Of a stretch of DNA of 64,000 nt, positions 23,945-33,240 are shown piece by piece. The DNA is taken from NCBI GenBank assembly GCA_050013235.1, contig JBEKFQ010000013.1:6817-70816 (forward strand), given 5' to 3'. Source of the DNA: RH-AL1 sp050013235 (lineage in GTDB: Bacteria > Pseudomonadota > Alphaproteobacteria > Rhizobiales > Beijerinckiaceae). How positions within the stretch are numbered: the first letter of the stretch is position 1; every line of letters starts with the position of its first letter. The notes under the pieces were generated by a model. The model saw nothing but the letters and a program-made list of their open reading frames with translations. It was not told the origin of the DNA and searched no databases. A program made the position numbers and the translations under genes.

Positions 23945-25651
23945 ATGCTGAGGGATATCGATCCGACCCGGCGCGACGTGATGCTCGCGGGCGCGGCTTT
24001 GACCCTTGCCGCGGGGGCGCCAGCGGCAAGCTCGGCGCAGACGGTCCCGGCGCCAGCCTTCCAGGCCGTGGCGACGGTTCACGGCACGGTCCGCGAGGAT
24101 ATTTCGCGCACGGGCGGGCGGGCGATTACCGATTTGCCTATCCCCGGCGTTTTGATCTCGAATGGCCGGGACGTCGTGCGCACGGATCAGTCCGGCCGCT
24201 ATTCGCTGCCGGTCGAGCCGGGCATGGCGATCTTCATCATCAAGCCGTCGGGTTTTGCTCCGCCGACCGATCTGGTGACGCATATTCCGTTGTTTTCCCA
24301 TATCCACGAGCCCGAGGGGACGCCGCCCGGTCTGGAATTGCGCTATCCCGGTCTCGCGCCCACCGGCCCGTTGCCGGACGCGCTCGATTTCGCGCTGATC
24401 CGCGTCAACGAGCCCAGCCGCTTCGATGTCGTGATGTTGACCGATCCGCAGCCGGAATCGACGGCCGAGATCGAATATGTCCGCGACGACGTGGTGGCCG
24501 GGCTGATCGGCGTCGACGCCGCCTTCGGCATTACGGCGGGCGATCTGATGTTCGACGATCTCTCGATGTTCAACCGCTACAACAAGATCATCGGGCGCAT
24601 CGGCATTCCCTGGTGGAGCGTCGGCGGCAATCACGATTTGAATTACGAGGCGCCCGACGCCCGCCGCTCGCGCGAGACCTGGAAGCGCGTCTTCGGCGCG
24701 CCCTATTACGCGCATGAATATGCCAATGCTCTGTTCATCATGCTCGACAATGTCGATTATCTCGGGCCCGATCCCGAGAAGCCCGGCAAGGCCGGCAAAT
24801 ATCGCGGCTTCATCTCGGCCGATCAGCTCGCCTTCATCGCGGCGCTGTTGAAGGAGACGCCGGCCAACCGGCTCGTCGTTCTCGTGATGCATATTCCGCT
24901 GACGACCTATCTCGGCCCGGACGAACCCCACCAGACGACGGTGAACCGGGCGGAGCTTTTGAAGCTTCTGGAGGGGCGCCCGAGCGTCAGTTTCGCCGGC
25001 CACACCCATTCGACCGAACATCATTATTTAGGCGCCGCCGACGGGTTTCCGGATGCCGTCCCGCATCACCACCATGTCTTGACGGCGGTCTCGGGCTCGT
25101 GGTGGAGCGGGCCGCTCGATCATCGCGGCATTGCTTGCGCGGATGCCTATGACGGCTCGCCGAACGGCTTCCACGTTCTTTCGATCGACGGCACGAATTA
25201 CACCACCCGCTTCGTCCCCGCCGGCGAACCCGCGGGTAAACAGCTGCGGATCAGCCTGGAAGTGCAGACGCACGAGGACGACCGCGAGATTTTGCGCACG
25301 CTCACCATGTCCGAGCTTTTGCGCTCGCCGGTTACGTCCGATCAGGCCGCGAGCGCCTATCTTGTCGTCAACGTCTTCGATGGCGGCCCCAAGACGGTAG
25401 TGACCTGTTCGCTCGATGCAGGCCCGGCGGTGACGATGAAAAAGATCAGCCGCCCCGACCCTTTCGTCCAGCAGATTTACGCGCGCTATCCCGAAACCAT
25501 TAAACCCTGGGTCAAGCCGGTCCCGTCCTCGCACATCTGGTCGGTGAAACTCCCAGCCGGATTGCGGCCGGGGGCTTATGCGTTGAAGGTCAAGGCGGTG
25601 GACGAATATGGGCGGGAGCATCGCGACGGGATGGTGCTGGAGGTGGTGTAG
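23945..25651 (+). CDS. Tat-exported calcineurin-like metallophosphoesterase
   Basis: About 568 residues. The N-terminus PTRRDVMLAGAALTLAAG is a twin-arginine signal, so the folded protein is exported. An Ig-like N-terminal domain (residues about 35-130) precedes the phosphoesterase core, whose metal motifs are all present: TDPQPES, GDLMFDD, GGNHDLNY, VMHIPL and GHTHSTEH. A C-terminal beta-sandwich domain follows (ends DGMVLEVV). This three-part layout matches the MetallophosN/Metallophos/MetallophosC families; substrate unknown. ATG 23945 has a GGAG upstream; a GTG at 23930 is an alternative. It is not part of the tryptophan pathway although it sits between trpG and trpE. Confidence 0.88.
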   Translation: MLRDIDPTRRDVMLAGAALTLAAGAPAASSAQTVPAPAFQAVATVHGTVREDISRTGGRAITDLPIPGVLISNGRDVVRTDQSGRYSLPVEPGMAIFIIKPSGFAPPTDLVTHIPLFSHIHEPEGTPPGLELRYPGLAPTGPLPDALDFALIRVNEPSRFDVVMLTDPQPESTAEIEYVRDDVVAGLIGVDAAFGITAGDLMFDDLSMFNRYNKIIGRIGIPWWSVGGNHDLNYEAPDARRSRETWKRVFGAPYYAHEYANALFIMLDNVDYLGPDPEKPGKAGKYRGFISADQLAFIAALLKETPANRLVVLVMHIPLTTYLGPDEPHQTTVNRAELLKLLEGRPSVSFAGHTHSTEHHYLGAADGFPDAVPHHHHVLTAVSGSWWSGPLDHRGIACADAYDGSPNGFHVLSIDGTNYTTRFVPAGEPAGKQLRISLEVQTHEDDREILRTLTMSELLRSPVTSDQAASAYLVVNVFDGGPKTVVTCSLDAGPAVTMKKISRPDPFVQQIYARYPETIKPWVKPVPSSHIWSVKLPAGLRPGAYALKVKAVDEYGREHRDGMVLEVV

Positions 25652-25680
25652 GGGGCAAGCTGTCCGCCGCAATCCGCCAC

Positions 25681-25759
25681 CGTCATTGCGAGCGCAGCGA
25701 AGCAATCCATGCCAGCCCCCTGCACGAAGATGGATTGCTTCGCTGCGCTCGCAATGACG
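25681..25759. repeat. Long perfect palindrome of a widespread dispersed type
   Basis: Two 30-base arms (25681-25710 and 25730-25759) are exact inverted copies around a 19-base spacer. The arm starts CGTCATTGCGAGCGCAGCGA. This sequence is familiar as a palindromic interspersed repeat in many proteobacteria. It sits between the convergent metallophosphoesterase and cytochrome c genes and could act as a terminator. Confidence 0.9.
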
Positions 25760-25835
25760 GGCGGGATCATGCGAGTTGACTGGAAAGGCCACGCCAATAA
25801 GCGGAATCGATCGCTGGGTTGATTATGCTAAGCCC

Positions 25836-26186
25836 TCAGCTTCCCTGCCGGGCGATGTAGGCCGCGATGTCCTCGGCCTCGCTGCGTGTCAGCGACATAT
25901 TCGGCATTTTGGGATGCGGATCGAGCAGGAAGAACGCGAGCTTGGCTTTGTCGAAGCCGGGGCGCTTGGCGATGCTCTCGAATGTCGGCACATTGTCGGA
26001 GCCGCGCTTTTGATCGGGTGCCACGATGTGGCAGGACGCGCACCAGCGCTTGGCGACAATCTCGCCGTGGTCGGCATCCGCGGCCTGCGCGATCGAGCCA
26101 AGGCTCGCCGCCAAGACGATCCCCGTCACGGCAATTCCCGTAAACGTCTTCGCCACTGCAAACGTCTTCGCCACATCGAGTTTCAT
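25836..26186 (-). CDS. Small periplasmic c-type cytochrome
   Basis: A 116-residue monohaem cytochrome c. A signal peptide (MKLDVAKTFAV...LGSIAQAA) directs export; haem attachment is WCASCH and the axial methionine is in PHPKMPNMSLT. The compact length fits a class I soluble electron carrier; its partner is unknown. I chose ATG 26186 because it begins the signal sequence; an upstream in-frame start adds 15 polar residues. The signal peptide contains an 18-base tandem duplication (AKTFAV-AKTFTG), at 26141-26175. It converges with the phosphoesterase gene. Confidence 0.9.
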   Translation of the reverse strand: MKLDVAKTFAVAKTFTGIAVTGIVLAASLGSIAQAADADHGEIVAKRWCASCHIVAPDQKRGSDNVPTFESIAKRPGFDKAKLAFFLLDPHPKMPNMSLTRSEAEDIAAYIARQGS

Positions 26187-26296
26187 GTTTTGCTTTCCCG
26201 TTTGACCGGACCGGACGTCCCTTGCAGGCATGAGCCCGGTTCGACACTCATTCCGTCGACGTGGCCGCTTAGGCTATGCGCACAAAGTCCGGCGCG

Positions 26297-27823
26297 TCAA
26301 ACGCCAGGCCCGTTCTTTCCCGCCCGCGCGAACCGCACGGCCTCCTCGGCGGCCCGGAACAAAGCCCGCGCCTTGTTCTGGCATTCGCGCTGCTCGCTTT
26401 CGGGATCGCTGTCGTAGACGATGCCGGCGCCGGCTTGGACATGCATCATGCCGTCCTTGACGACGGCCGTGCGCAGCACGATGCACGTGTCCATCTCGCC
26501 CGAGGCGCCGAAATAGCCGATACAGCCGGCATAGATGCCGCGCTTGTCCGTTTCCAACTCGTCGATGATCTCCATCGCCCGCACCTTTGGCGCGCCCGAC
26601 ACCGTGCCGGCCGGGAAGCCGGCGGCGAGCGCCGCGATCGTGTCATGGGCGGGATCAAGCCGGCCCTCGACATTGGAGACGATGTGCATGACATGGCTGT
26701 AGCGCTCGATGGCGAAGCGCTCGGTCACGGTCACCGTGCCGGTGGCGGCGACCCGCCCGACATCGTTGCGGCCGAGGTCGAGCAGCATCAGATGTTCGGC
26801 GCATTCCTTCTCGTCGGCGAGGAGGTCGGCGGCCAGGGCCTCGTCCTCGGCCTTGGTCTTGCCGCGCCAACGGGTGCCCGCGATGGGCCGGATCGTCACC
26901 TTCCCGTCGCGGACCCGCACCAGGATTTCAGGGCTCGAACAGACAATCTGGAACGTGCCGAAATCGAGATAGCAGAGGAAGGGCGCGGGATTGACCCGCC
27001 GCAACGAGCGGTACAGCGAAAACGCCGGCAGGTTGAAAGGCGCGGAAAACCGCTGCGACAGCACGACCTGAAAAATATCGCCCGCGCGGATGTACTCCTT
27101 GGCCTTGTCGACCATGGCGAGGAAGCGGGCGGGCGGGGTGTTCGACTTTGGCTCGATGGGGTCGTGGGTGCCGGCGCTTGCACTGGCGCCATGGGCCAAC
27201 GGACCTTCCAAGGTCGCGACGATCCCGGCGAGGCGGGCTTCCGCATCGGCATAGGCCTTGTCCGCCGGAAGATCGTCGCGCGGACGCACCGGCGTCACGA
27301 TCGAAATTTCGTCGCGCACCGTATCGAAGACGACCATGATCGTCGGGCGCAAGAAGATCGAATCGGGCACCCCGATGGGGTCGGGCTTGGCCGGAGCCAG
27401 CCGCTCCATTTCGCGCACCATGTCGTAGCCGAGATAACCGAAGACGCCGGCCGCCATCGGGGGCAGATCGTCCTCCGCCGAGGGAATGCGCGAGTCCTCG
27501 ATCAGCGCCCGCAAGGCGTCGAGCGGGCGCGTCGCGCAGGGCACGAAGGCGTCCGGCTGGTTCAGCGCATCGCGCGCGATCTCGGCCAGGCCGGCCGTGG
27601 CGCGAAACACCACGTCGGGATCGAGGCCGATCATCGAATAGCGTCCACGCGAGGCCCCGCCCTCGATGGATTCCAGCAGAAAGCACCGGCCCCGCCGGCC
27701 GGCCGAGAGTTTCAGGAAGGCGGAGACCGGCGTCTCGAGATCGGCGATGAGCCGGGTCACGAGCAAGCAGGGCTCCCCTTTGGCATAACGGGGCTGAAAA
27801 GAGTCGAAGCCGGGTTCGATCAT
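26297..27823 (-). CDS. trpE: Anthranilate synthase component I
   Basis: A 508-residue chorismate-using enzyme that forms anthranilate with ammonia from TrpG. The tryptophan feedback site LLESIEGG is near the N-terminus with GRYSMIG; the catalytic chorismate-binding domain shows DIFQVVLSQRF, IAGTRWRGKT, LGRNDVGRVA and GTVSGAPKVRAMEII. It starts 7 bases after the ppiD stop codon, so it is transcribed with ppiD and there is no room for a classical trp leader/attenuator directly before it. trpG-trpD-trpC lie downstream after an insertion. Confidence 0.97.
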   Translation of the reverse strand: MIEPGFDSFQPRYAKGEPCLLVTRLIADLETPVSAFLKLSAGRRGRCFLLESIEGGASRGRYSMIGLDPDVVFRATAGLAEIARDALNQPDAFVPCATRPLDALRALIEDSRIPSAEDDLPPMAAGVFGYLGYDMVREMERLAPAKPDPIGVPDSIFLRPTIMVVFDTVRDEISIVTPVRPRDDLPADKAYADAEARLAGIVATLEGPLAHGASASAGTHDPIEPKSNTPPARFLAMVDKAKEYIRAGDIFQVVLSQRFSAPFNLPAFSLYRSLRRVNPAPFLCYLDFGTFQIVCSSPEILVRVRDGKVTIRPIAGTRWRGKTKAEDEALAADLLADEKECAEHLMLLDLGRNDVGRVAATGTVTVTERFAIERYSHVMHIVSNVEGRLDPAHDTIAALAAGFPAGTVSGAPKVRAMEIIDELETDKRGIYAGCIGYFGASGEMDTCIVLRTAVVKDGMMHVQAGAGIVYDSDPESEQRECQNKARALFRAAEEAVRFARAGKNGPGV

Positions 27824-27830
27824 GCCGGCG

Positions 27831-29750
27831 TCACGATCCGCCGCCGCCAGCGTCGGCGCCAGATACCGCTGCCAGCGCCCTGGTATTGACCTTGACGTCG
27901 AACTGCTGCTCCAGACGGCTGAGATATTCGCCGAGCGCGTCGTCGAGAACGCTGCTTTTCACTTGGTCCATCAATTTCTTGAAGTCCGGGTTCTTGTCGT
28001 CGAGCGGGGGCACCCGCGCGTCGAGAACCTGGAACACCAGGCGTCCGCCATCGGGCAGGGCGGCGGAACCGGCCTTGTGGTTGGCGACCGCGAACACCGC
28101 GGTGGAGACGTTGGCCGGCAGCGTGGAGGCGCTGTCACGCTTGACGTCGCCGGCATGTTGCACCGGCAGCTTGCCCTCGGCGGCGGCGAGGGTGCTCAGC
28201 GCCTGACCGCCGTTCAAGGCTTTGACCAGGCTATCGGCCTTGGCGGACAGCCGTTTGGCCACTTCGTCCCGGTGCCAGCCCGCCTCGACCTTGGCCTTTG
28301 CATCGGCAAGCGAAAGTTGGCGCGCTGGTTCGATCCCGGCGACCTCGAACCAGCTGTAACCGCCGGTCGTGGTCGAGATCATATCCGTATCCGAGCCCAC
28401 CTCGGCCGCGAAGGCGGCCTTGAGGAGAGCGGGACCCTCGACGAGGCCCTCGACAGGCTTGTTCGCCTTGTCGTGTCCTTGGGCATCCACCGCCTCGATG
28501 GTTTGCGCTTTGAGCTCGGCACTGGCCGCGGCCTCGGTCAAGCTTTTGCCGGCCGAGCGTTGCTCCTCGATTTTATCGCGTAGCGCTTTGGCCTCCGCCT
28601 TGGCGCGGATGATGGCGATCTGATTCCGAAGCTGCGCGGAAACCTCCATCAGCGGCTGCTCCGTGCGCGGGAAAATTTTGACCGCGCGGACCAGGACATA
28701 GCCGAATTGCGTTTTGACGGGTTGGCTGACGGCGCCTTCCGCCAAGGCAAAAGCGGCGTCGGCGATCGGCTTTTCCGGAATCGCGTCCTTCGCGACCGTA
28801 CCGAGATCGATATCCTTATCCGACAGCTTGCGCTCGGCGGCTAGGGCCTGAAAACTGGTTCCAGAGGCGAGCTTGGCCTCGGCCGCCGTGGCTTCGGCTT
28901 CGCTCGGGAAGACGATTTGCTGCAAGCTGCGCTTTTCCGGCGTCACGAAGAAAGCGGCCTTGGTGTCGTCGTAGCGCTTTTGGATATCGGCATCGCTCAC
29001 CGCATCCGGCTTGACGAGATCGGCGGGGGTGACGGCCAGCGTGACGAGCTTGCGATATTCCGGGGCGGTATAGGCGCTCTTGCGATCGTCGTAATATTTT
29101 TGCAGCTCCGCATCGGTTGGCGGGGCGATGTCGCCCGCCGCCAGGGGCGCGAGCACGACAAAATCGACTTGCCGCGTTTCCGTCTTGTAGCGGTGGATCG
29201 CGTCTTCCATCAGTTTGGGGACTTCGATCCCAGAGATGACCGCATCCGATACATATTGGCGCAGATCGATGGCGCGCTGCTCGTTCACGAACCGCGTCTC
29301 GCTGAAGCCGTTCTCGCGGAGAATGGCGTCGAACCGGGCCTTGTCGAACTTGCCGTCCGGCCCCTTGAAACTATCGTCCGTGCGAATCGTCTTGGCGATA
29401 TCGGCATCGCCGATCGCCAGACCCAGCTTCTGGGCTTCTTGGTCGAGGACGGCATCCGTCAAGAGCCGTGCGAGCACCTGCTTGTCGAGACCCAGGCGCC
29501 GCGCCTCGTCGTTGGTAATCGCGCGTTTGGCGTTTTGCTCCACCCGCTTCAGTTCGGTCTGATAGGCATCGCGATACATATCGACGGTAATACGAGCCGA
29601 GCCGGCGCGGGCGAGCTCGTTGGGATCGTAGCCCTTGAAAATGTCGCCGATGCCCCAAAAGCCGAAGCCGACAATGGTCACCCCGAGTATCAGCGCCATG
29701 ACGAGGCGCCCGAAGATTCCCTGCGACGCGATGCGCAACCGATCCATCAT
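27831..29750 (-). CDS. ppiD: PpiD-type membrane-anchored peptidyl-prolyl isomerase
   Basis: A 639-residue periplasmic folding factor held by one N-terminal membrane segment (VMALILGVTIVGFGFWGIGDIF). A SurA-N-like chaperone region follows (residues about 35-180), then a parvulin-type rotamase domain near 240-370 with SGTSFQALAAERKLSD and KTQFGYVLVRAVKI, and a helical C-terminal part. PpiD-family proteins assist secreted proteins as they leave the Sec translocon. Its position before trpE in one operon is a conserved Rhizobiales oddity with no known metabolic reason. Divergent from tpiA. Confidence 0.93.
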   Translation of the reverse strand: MMDRLRIASQGIFGRLVMALILGVTIVGFGFWGIGDIFKGYDPNELARAGSARITVDMYRDAYQTELKRVEQNAKRAITNDEARRLGLDKQVLARLLTDAVLDQEAQKLGLAIGDADIAKTIRTDDSFKGPDGKFDKARFDAILRENGFSETRFVNEQRAIDLRQYVSDAVISGIEVPKLMEDAIHRYKTETRQVDFVVLAPLAAGDIAPPTDAELQKYYDDRKSAYTAPEYRKLVTLAVTPADLVKPDAVSDADIQKRYDDTKAAFFVTPEKRSLQQIVFPSEAEATAAEAKLASGTSFQALAAERKLSDKDIDLGTVAKDAIPEKPIADAAFALAEGAVSQPVKTQFGYVLVRAVKIFPRTEQPLMEVSAQLRNQIAIIRAKAEAKALRDKIEEQRSAGKSLTEAAASAELKAQTIEAVDAQGHDKANKPVEGLVEGPALLKAAFAAEVGSDTDMISTTTGGYSWFEVAGIEPARQLSLADAKAKVEAGWHRDEVAKRLSAKADSLVKALNGGQALSTLAAAEGKLPVQHAGDVKRDSASTLPANVSTAVFAVANHKAGSAALPDGGRLVFQVLDARVPPLDDKNPDFKKLMDQVKSSVLDDALGEYLSRLEQQFDVKVNTRALAAVSGADAGGGGS

Positions 29751-30075
29751 GACGAAGCCGTTTCTCCGGTTACGTATTTTCTTGCGCGGACGCGCGGGTG
29801 GAATTCTTGCGCGGACGCGCGGGCGGTTGCCCCGAGACCGCTCTAAAACGTGTTTCGGCTCGAAAAGTCCATAAAATTCTCAAATCGGACGGATTCACGC
29901 CGGGGCTCCTAAGGATGCGTGGTCGTGTGTCTTAAGAATGAAGGCAGGGGAGCGGCGGATTGCCGCTTCTCTCTTTGCGGATTTATCGCTCTGGTGTTAA
30001 CGGGGGCGAGCTTGTTTGAAAATGTGAAAGGCATGGAGCCTCGCACGAGGCCCTGCTCTAGGAGGCGAACCAACG
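29751..30075. other. Divergent ppiD/tpiA promoter region with a 25-bp tandem duplication
   Basis: No gene is seen. Two near-identical units lie in tandem at 29779-29803 and 29804-29828 (each begins TTCTTGCGCGGACGCGCGGG). A GGAGG-like tpiA ribosome binding site (CTAGGAGGCG) ends about 8 bases before ATG 30076. A GCGGCGGATTGCCGC dyad at about 29952-29966 is a possible hairpin in the tpiA leader. Confidence 0.6.
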
Positions 30076-30861
30076 ATGTCGCGACGACCGCAACCTCTTG
30101 TGGCCGGCAATTGGAAGATGAATGGCTTGATCGCCGACCTCGGCGAAATCGAAGCCGTGCGTGACGCCGTTGTGGCGGGACGCGCCGGCTGTGCCGAAGT
30201 TCTGATTTGCCCTCCCGCGACTCTGATCGCGGCGGCGGCCAAGATCGCCCAAGGGACGGGGCTGAAGATCGGCGGCCAGACCTGCCGGTCCGAATCTTGC
30301 GGCGCCCATACCGGGGACATATCCGCGTTCATGTTGCGGGATGCCGGGGCGAGTTACGCGATCCTCGGTCATTCCGAGCGCCGCGCGAGCTATGGCGAAA
30401 CCAATACGGCGGTCCGGGCCAGGGCTGTTTCCGCGGCGGCGGCCGGGTTGACCGCCATTGTCTGCGTCGGGGAAACCAAGGCCGATCGTGAGGCTGGGCG
30501 CGCTTTCACGGTCGTCGGACGGCAGTTGCTGGGCTCGATTCCGGTTAATCCGGACGTCAGCCGGCTGGTCATCGCTTATGAACCAGTCTGGGCGATTGGC
30601 ACCGGCTTGACCCCCACCGTCCAAGATGTTGCCGCCATGCACCGCTTCATGCGCGCCGAGGTCGACCGCCTGGTTCATTCCGGCGCCGGCGCGATCCGGC
30701 TTCTTTACGGCGGCTCGGTACGCCCTAGAAATGCGGCCGAGCTCATGGCGGCCGAAAATGTCGATGGCGCCTTGATTGGCGGCGCGAGCCTCGACGCCAA
30801 TGATTTCATGGCCATTGCCAGCGTCTACCGGCAAGACGTCAAGGCCAAGGTGCCGGCTTGA
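30076..30861 (+). CDS. tpiA: Triosephosphate isomerase
   Basis: A 261-residue TIM-barrel enzyme that interconverts dihydroxyacetone phosphate and glyceraldehyde 3-phosphate in glycolysis, gluconeogenesis and the Calvin cycle. The catalytic residues are in place: Lys14 (AGNWKMNG), His99 (LGHSERR), Glu169 (AYEPVWAIGTG), and the phosphate loop LLYGGSVRP. The length is normal. It heads a rightward tpiA-secG-pyrG series; secG is about 200 bases downstream and probably has its own promoter. Confidence 0.98.
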   Translation: MSRRPQPLVAGNWKMNGLIADLGEIEAVRDAVVAGRAGCAEVLICPPATLIAAAAKIAQGTGLKIGGQTCRSESCGAHTGDISAFMLRDAGASYAILGHSERRASYGETNTAVRARAVSAAAAGLTAIVCVGETKADREAGRAFTVVGRQLLGSIPVNPDVSRLVIAYEPVWAIGTGLTPTVQDVAAMHRFMRAEVDRLVHSGAGAIRLLYGGSVRPRNAAELMAAENVDGALIGGASLDANDFMAIASVYRQDVKAKVPA

Positions 30862-31067
30862 TGAGGCACGAACTGGCTGTTTCGCGAGATAGTGGATTGC
30901 GATCCGGCTTCAGTTCTCCTAGAACGGCGGCGCGGCTGGTTTCGAGCCATGCCGCCTCCATTGCTTTCGCGTCGGCATCGCGTCCCGCTTGGCAATGCGA
31001 TTGGTTTTTGTCGAACAATCCAGCGCCCGCTTCGCGGCGGTTGGCGCTGATGTGGGTTTTCTAATCG

Positions 31068-31481
31068 ATGCAGACGGTTTTGATCGTTGTACACCTTATG
31101 ATCGTGGTCGCGCTTGTCGCGGTCGTCTTGCTGCAGCGTTCCGAGGGCGGGGCGCTTGGCGTCGGCGGCGGCAGCGGCTTCATGACCGGGCGCGGCCAGG
31201 CCAATGTGCTGACGCGCGCGACAGCGATTCTCGCGGCTTTGTTCTTCGTGACGAGCCTCGGCTTGACGGTTCTCGCCGGGTTTGGACGCGGCCAGCATTC
31301 CATCCTCGATGGCGCCGCGCCCGTGACGCCTGCCTCGGAGGGGCAGCCGGCGTCGCTGCCACCGAAGGGCGAGGGCAGCGTTCTCGACCAGCTTCGCAAG
31401 ATCGAGGATCAACGGGCGAACCAGCCCGCGGGTCAGGCACCGGCGGCGCCTGCCGCGCCTGCTCCGCCGCGCGGTCAATAG
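31068..31481 (+). CDS. secG: Preprotein translocase subunit SecG
   Basis: A 137-residue inner-membrane protein with two membrane helices, the first at the N-terminus (VLIVVHLMIVVALVAVVLL) and the second around ATAILAALFFVTSLGLTVLAGF. Between them is the family motif QRSEGGALGVGGGSGFMTGRGQAN. SecG joins SecYE and aids protein movement. A long Pro/Ala-rich C-terminal extension (APAAPAAPAPP) is typical of alphaproteobacterial SecG. It precedes pyrG, as in many Rhizobiales. Confidence 0.95.
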   Translation: MQTVLIVVHLMIVVALVAVVLLQRSEGGALGVGGGSGFMTGRGQANVLTRATAILAALFFVTSLGLTVLAGFGRGQHSILDGAAPVTPASEGQPASLPPKGEGSVLDQLRKIEDQRANQPAGQAPAAPAAPAPPRGQ

Positions 31482-31597
31482 AAGCGTAGATTTTAGGTCG
31501 TTTTCGTAAAACGAGTTCACGCATTTGTGTGGACTATGTGTGGTTCCGTGGATTTGGGCTCCCCAAACCCGGCAAAAGCCGATAGAGCTTGTGGCCC

Positions 31598-33226
31598 ATG
31601 GCGCGGTACATCTTCATCACCGGCGGCGTGGTTTCCTCGCTCGGCAAAGGGTTGGCTTCGGCGGCCCTTGGGGCCCTGTTGCAGGCGCGCGGCTATACGG
31701 TCCGGCTGCGCAAGCTCGACCCCTATCTCAACATCGATCCGGGCACGATGAGCCCCTATCAGCATGGCGAAGTCTTCGTCACCGATGATGGCGCCGAGAC
31801 CGATCTCGACCTCGGTCATTACGAGCGCTTCACCGGGCGTCCGGCCGTCCGGCAGGACAATATCACCACGGGCCGGATCTATCAGGACATTATCGCCAAG
31901 GAGCGGCGCGGGGATTACCTCGGCGCGACCGTCCAGGTCATTCCGCATGTGACCAATGCGATCAAGGAATTCGTGCTCTCCGGCAACGAGGGGTTCGATT
32001 TCGTGCTGGTCGAGATTGGCGGCACCGTGGGCGATATCGAGGGACTGCCGTTCTTCGAGGCGATCCGGCAGATCGGCAACGATCTCCCGCGTGGGCACAC
32101 GATCTATATGCATCTGACGCTGCTGCCCTATATCCCGAGCGCGGGCGAGCTGAAGACCAAGCCGACGCAGCATTCCGTCAAGGAGCTGCGCTCGATCGGA
32201 ATCCAGCCCGACATCCTGCTCTGCCGCTGCGACCGGCCGATCCCTGGGGAAGAGCGCCGCAAGCTCGGCCTGTTCTGTAATGTCCCGGAAACCGCCGTCA
32301 TCGAGGCGCGCGACATCGACTCGATCTACGACGTGCCGATGGCCTACCATGCGGCCGGCCTCGACCGCGAGGTGCTCGCGGCCTTTGGCATCGAGCCGGC
32401 TCCAAAACCCAATATGACGCGCTGGAACGATGTGTCCGAGCGCCTGCGCAATACCGATGGCCATGTCACCATTGCGATTGTCGGCAAATATACCGGCATG
32501 AAGGACGCCTATAAGTCCTTGATCGAGGCTTTGACCCATGGCGGCCTCGCCAACCGGGTGAGCGTGCGGATCGACTGGATCGAGTCCGAGATTTTCGAGA
32601 GCAACGATCCCGCCGTTCATCTCGAAAACGTCCATGGCATTCTCGTGCCCGGCGGCTTCGGCCAACGTGGCGCCGAGGGTAAGATTCTCGCGGCGCGGTT
32701 CGCCCGGGAGCGGAAGGTGCCCTATTTCGGCATTTGCTTCGGCATGCAGATGGCCGTGATCGAGGCGGTGCGCTCGCTGACGGGCCATCCCAACGCTAAT
32801 TCCACCGAATTCGGCCCTGCGGAGGAGCCGGTCGTCGGCCTTCTCACGGAATGGATGCATGGCGACGAGCTGCAAATCCGCGCCGCCGAGGGCAATTTGG
32901 GCGGCACCATGCGCCTCGGCGCCTACAAGGCGATCCTGAAACCGGGCTCGAAAATCGCCGGCATCTATGGCTGCACCGAAATTTCCGAGCGCCACCGCCA
33001 TCGCTACGAGGTCAATACCGCCTATCGCGCGGAACTCGAGGAGGCGGGCGTGAGCTTCTCCGGCATGTCCCCGGACGGGCTGCTGCCCGAGACGATCGAA
33101 ATCCCGGACCATCCCTGGTTCATCGGGGTGCAGTACCACCCCGAGCTCAAATCCCGGCCGTTCGATCCGCACCCGCTGTTCGCGAGCTTCATCGCGGCGG
33201 CGAAGGAGCAGAGCCGGCTGGTTTAG
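31598..33226 (+). CDS. pyrG: CTP synthase
   Basis: A 542-residue enzyme that aminates UTP to CTP using glutamine. The N-terminal synthetase domain opens MARYIFITGGVVSSLGKGLA with the ATP P-loop; the allosteric/UTP region shows GRIYQDIIAKERRGDYLG. The C-terminal glutamine amidotransferase has the nucleophile in FGICFGMQMAV and the His/Glu pair in VQYHPELKSRP. The ATG at 31598 matches the canonical start; an upstream TTG adds three residues only. Confidence 0.98.
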   Translation: MARYIFITGGVVSSLGKGLASAALGALLQARGYTVRLRKLDPYLNIDPGTMSPYQHGEVFVTDDGAETDLDLGHYERFTGRPAVRQDNITTGRIYQDIIAKERRGDYLGATVQVIPHVTNAIKEFVLSGNEGFDFVLVEIGGTVGDIEGLPFFEAIRQIGNDLPRGHTIYMHLTLLPYIPSAGELKTKPTQHSVKELRSIGIQPDILLCRCDRPIPGEERRKLGLFCNVPETAVIEARDIDSIYDVPMAYHAAGLDREVLAAFGIEPAPKPNMTRWNDVSERLRNTDGHVTIAIVGKYTGMKDAYKSLIEALTHGGLANRVSVRIDWIESEIFESNDPAVHLENVHGILVPGGFGQRGAEGKILAARFARERKVPYFGICFGMQMAVIEAVRSLTGHPNANSTEFGPAEEPVVGLLTEWMHGDELQIRAAEGNLGGTMRLGAYKAILKPGSKIAGIYGCTEISERHRHRYEVNTAYRAELEEAGVSFSGMSPDGLLPETIEIPDHPWFIGVQYHPELKSRPFDPHPLFASFIAAAKEQSRLV

Positions 33227-33240
33227 GGGGTGGGGAGATT

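Noticed and set aside
25681..25759. CRISPR-like repeat
   Set aside because: There is a single inverted pair, not a series of direct repeats with spacers; no cas genes are present.
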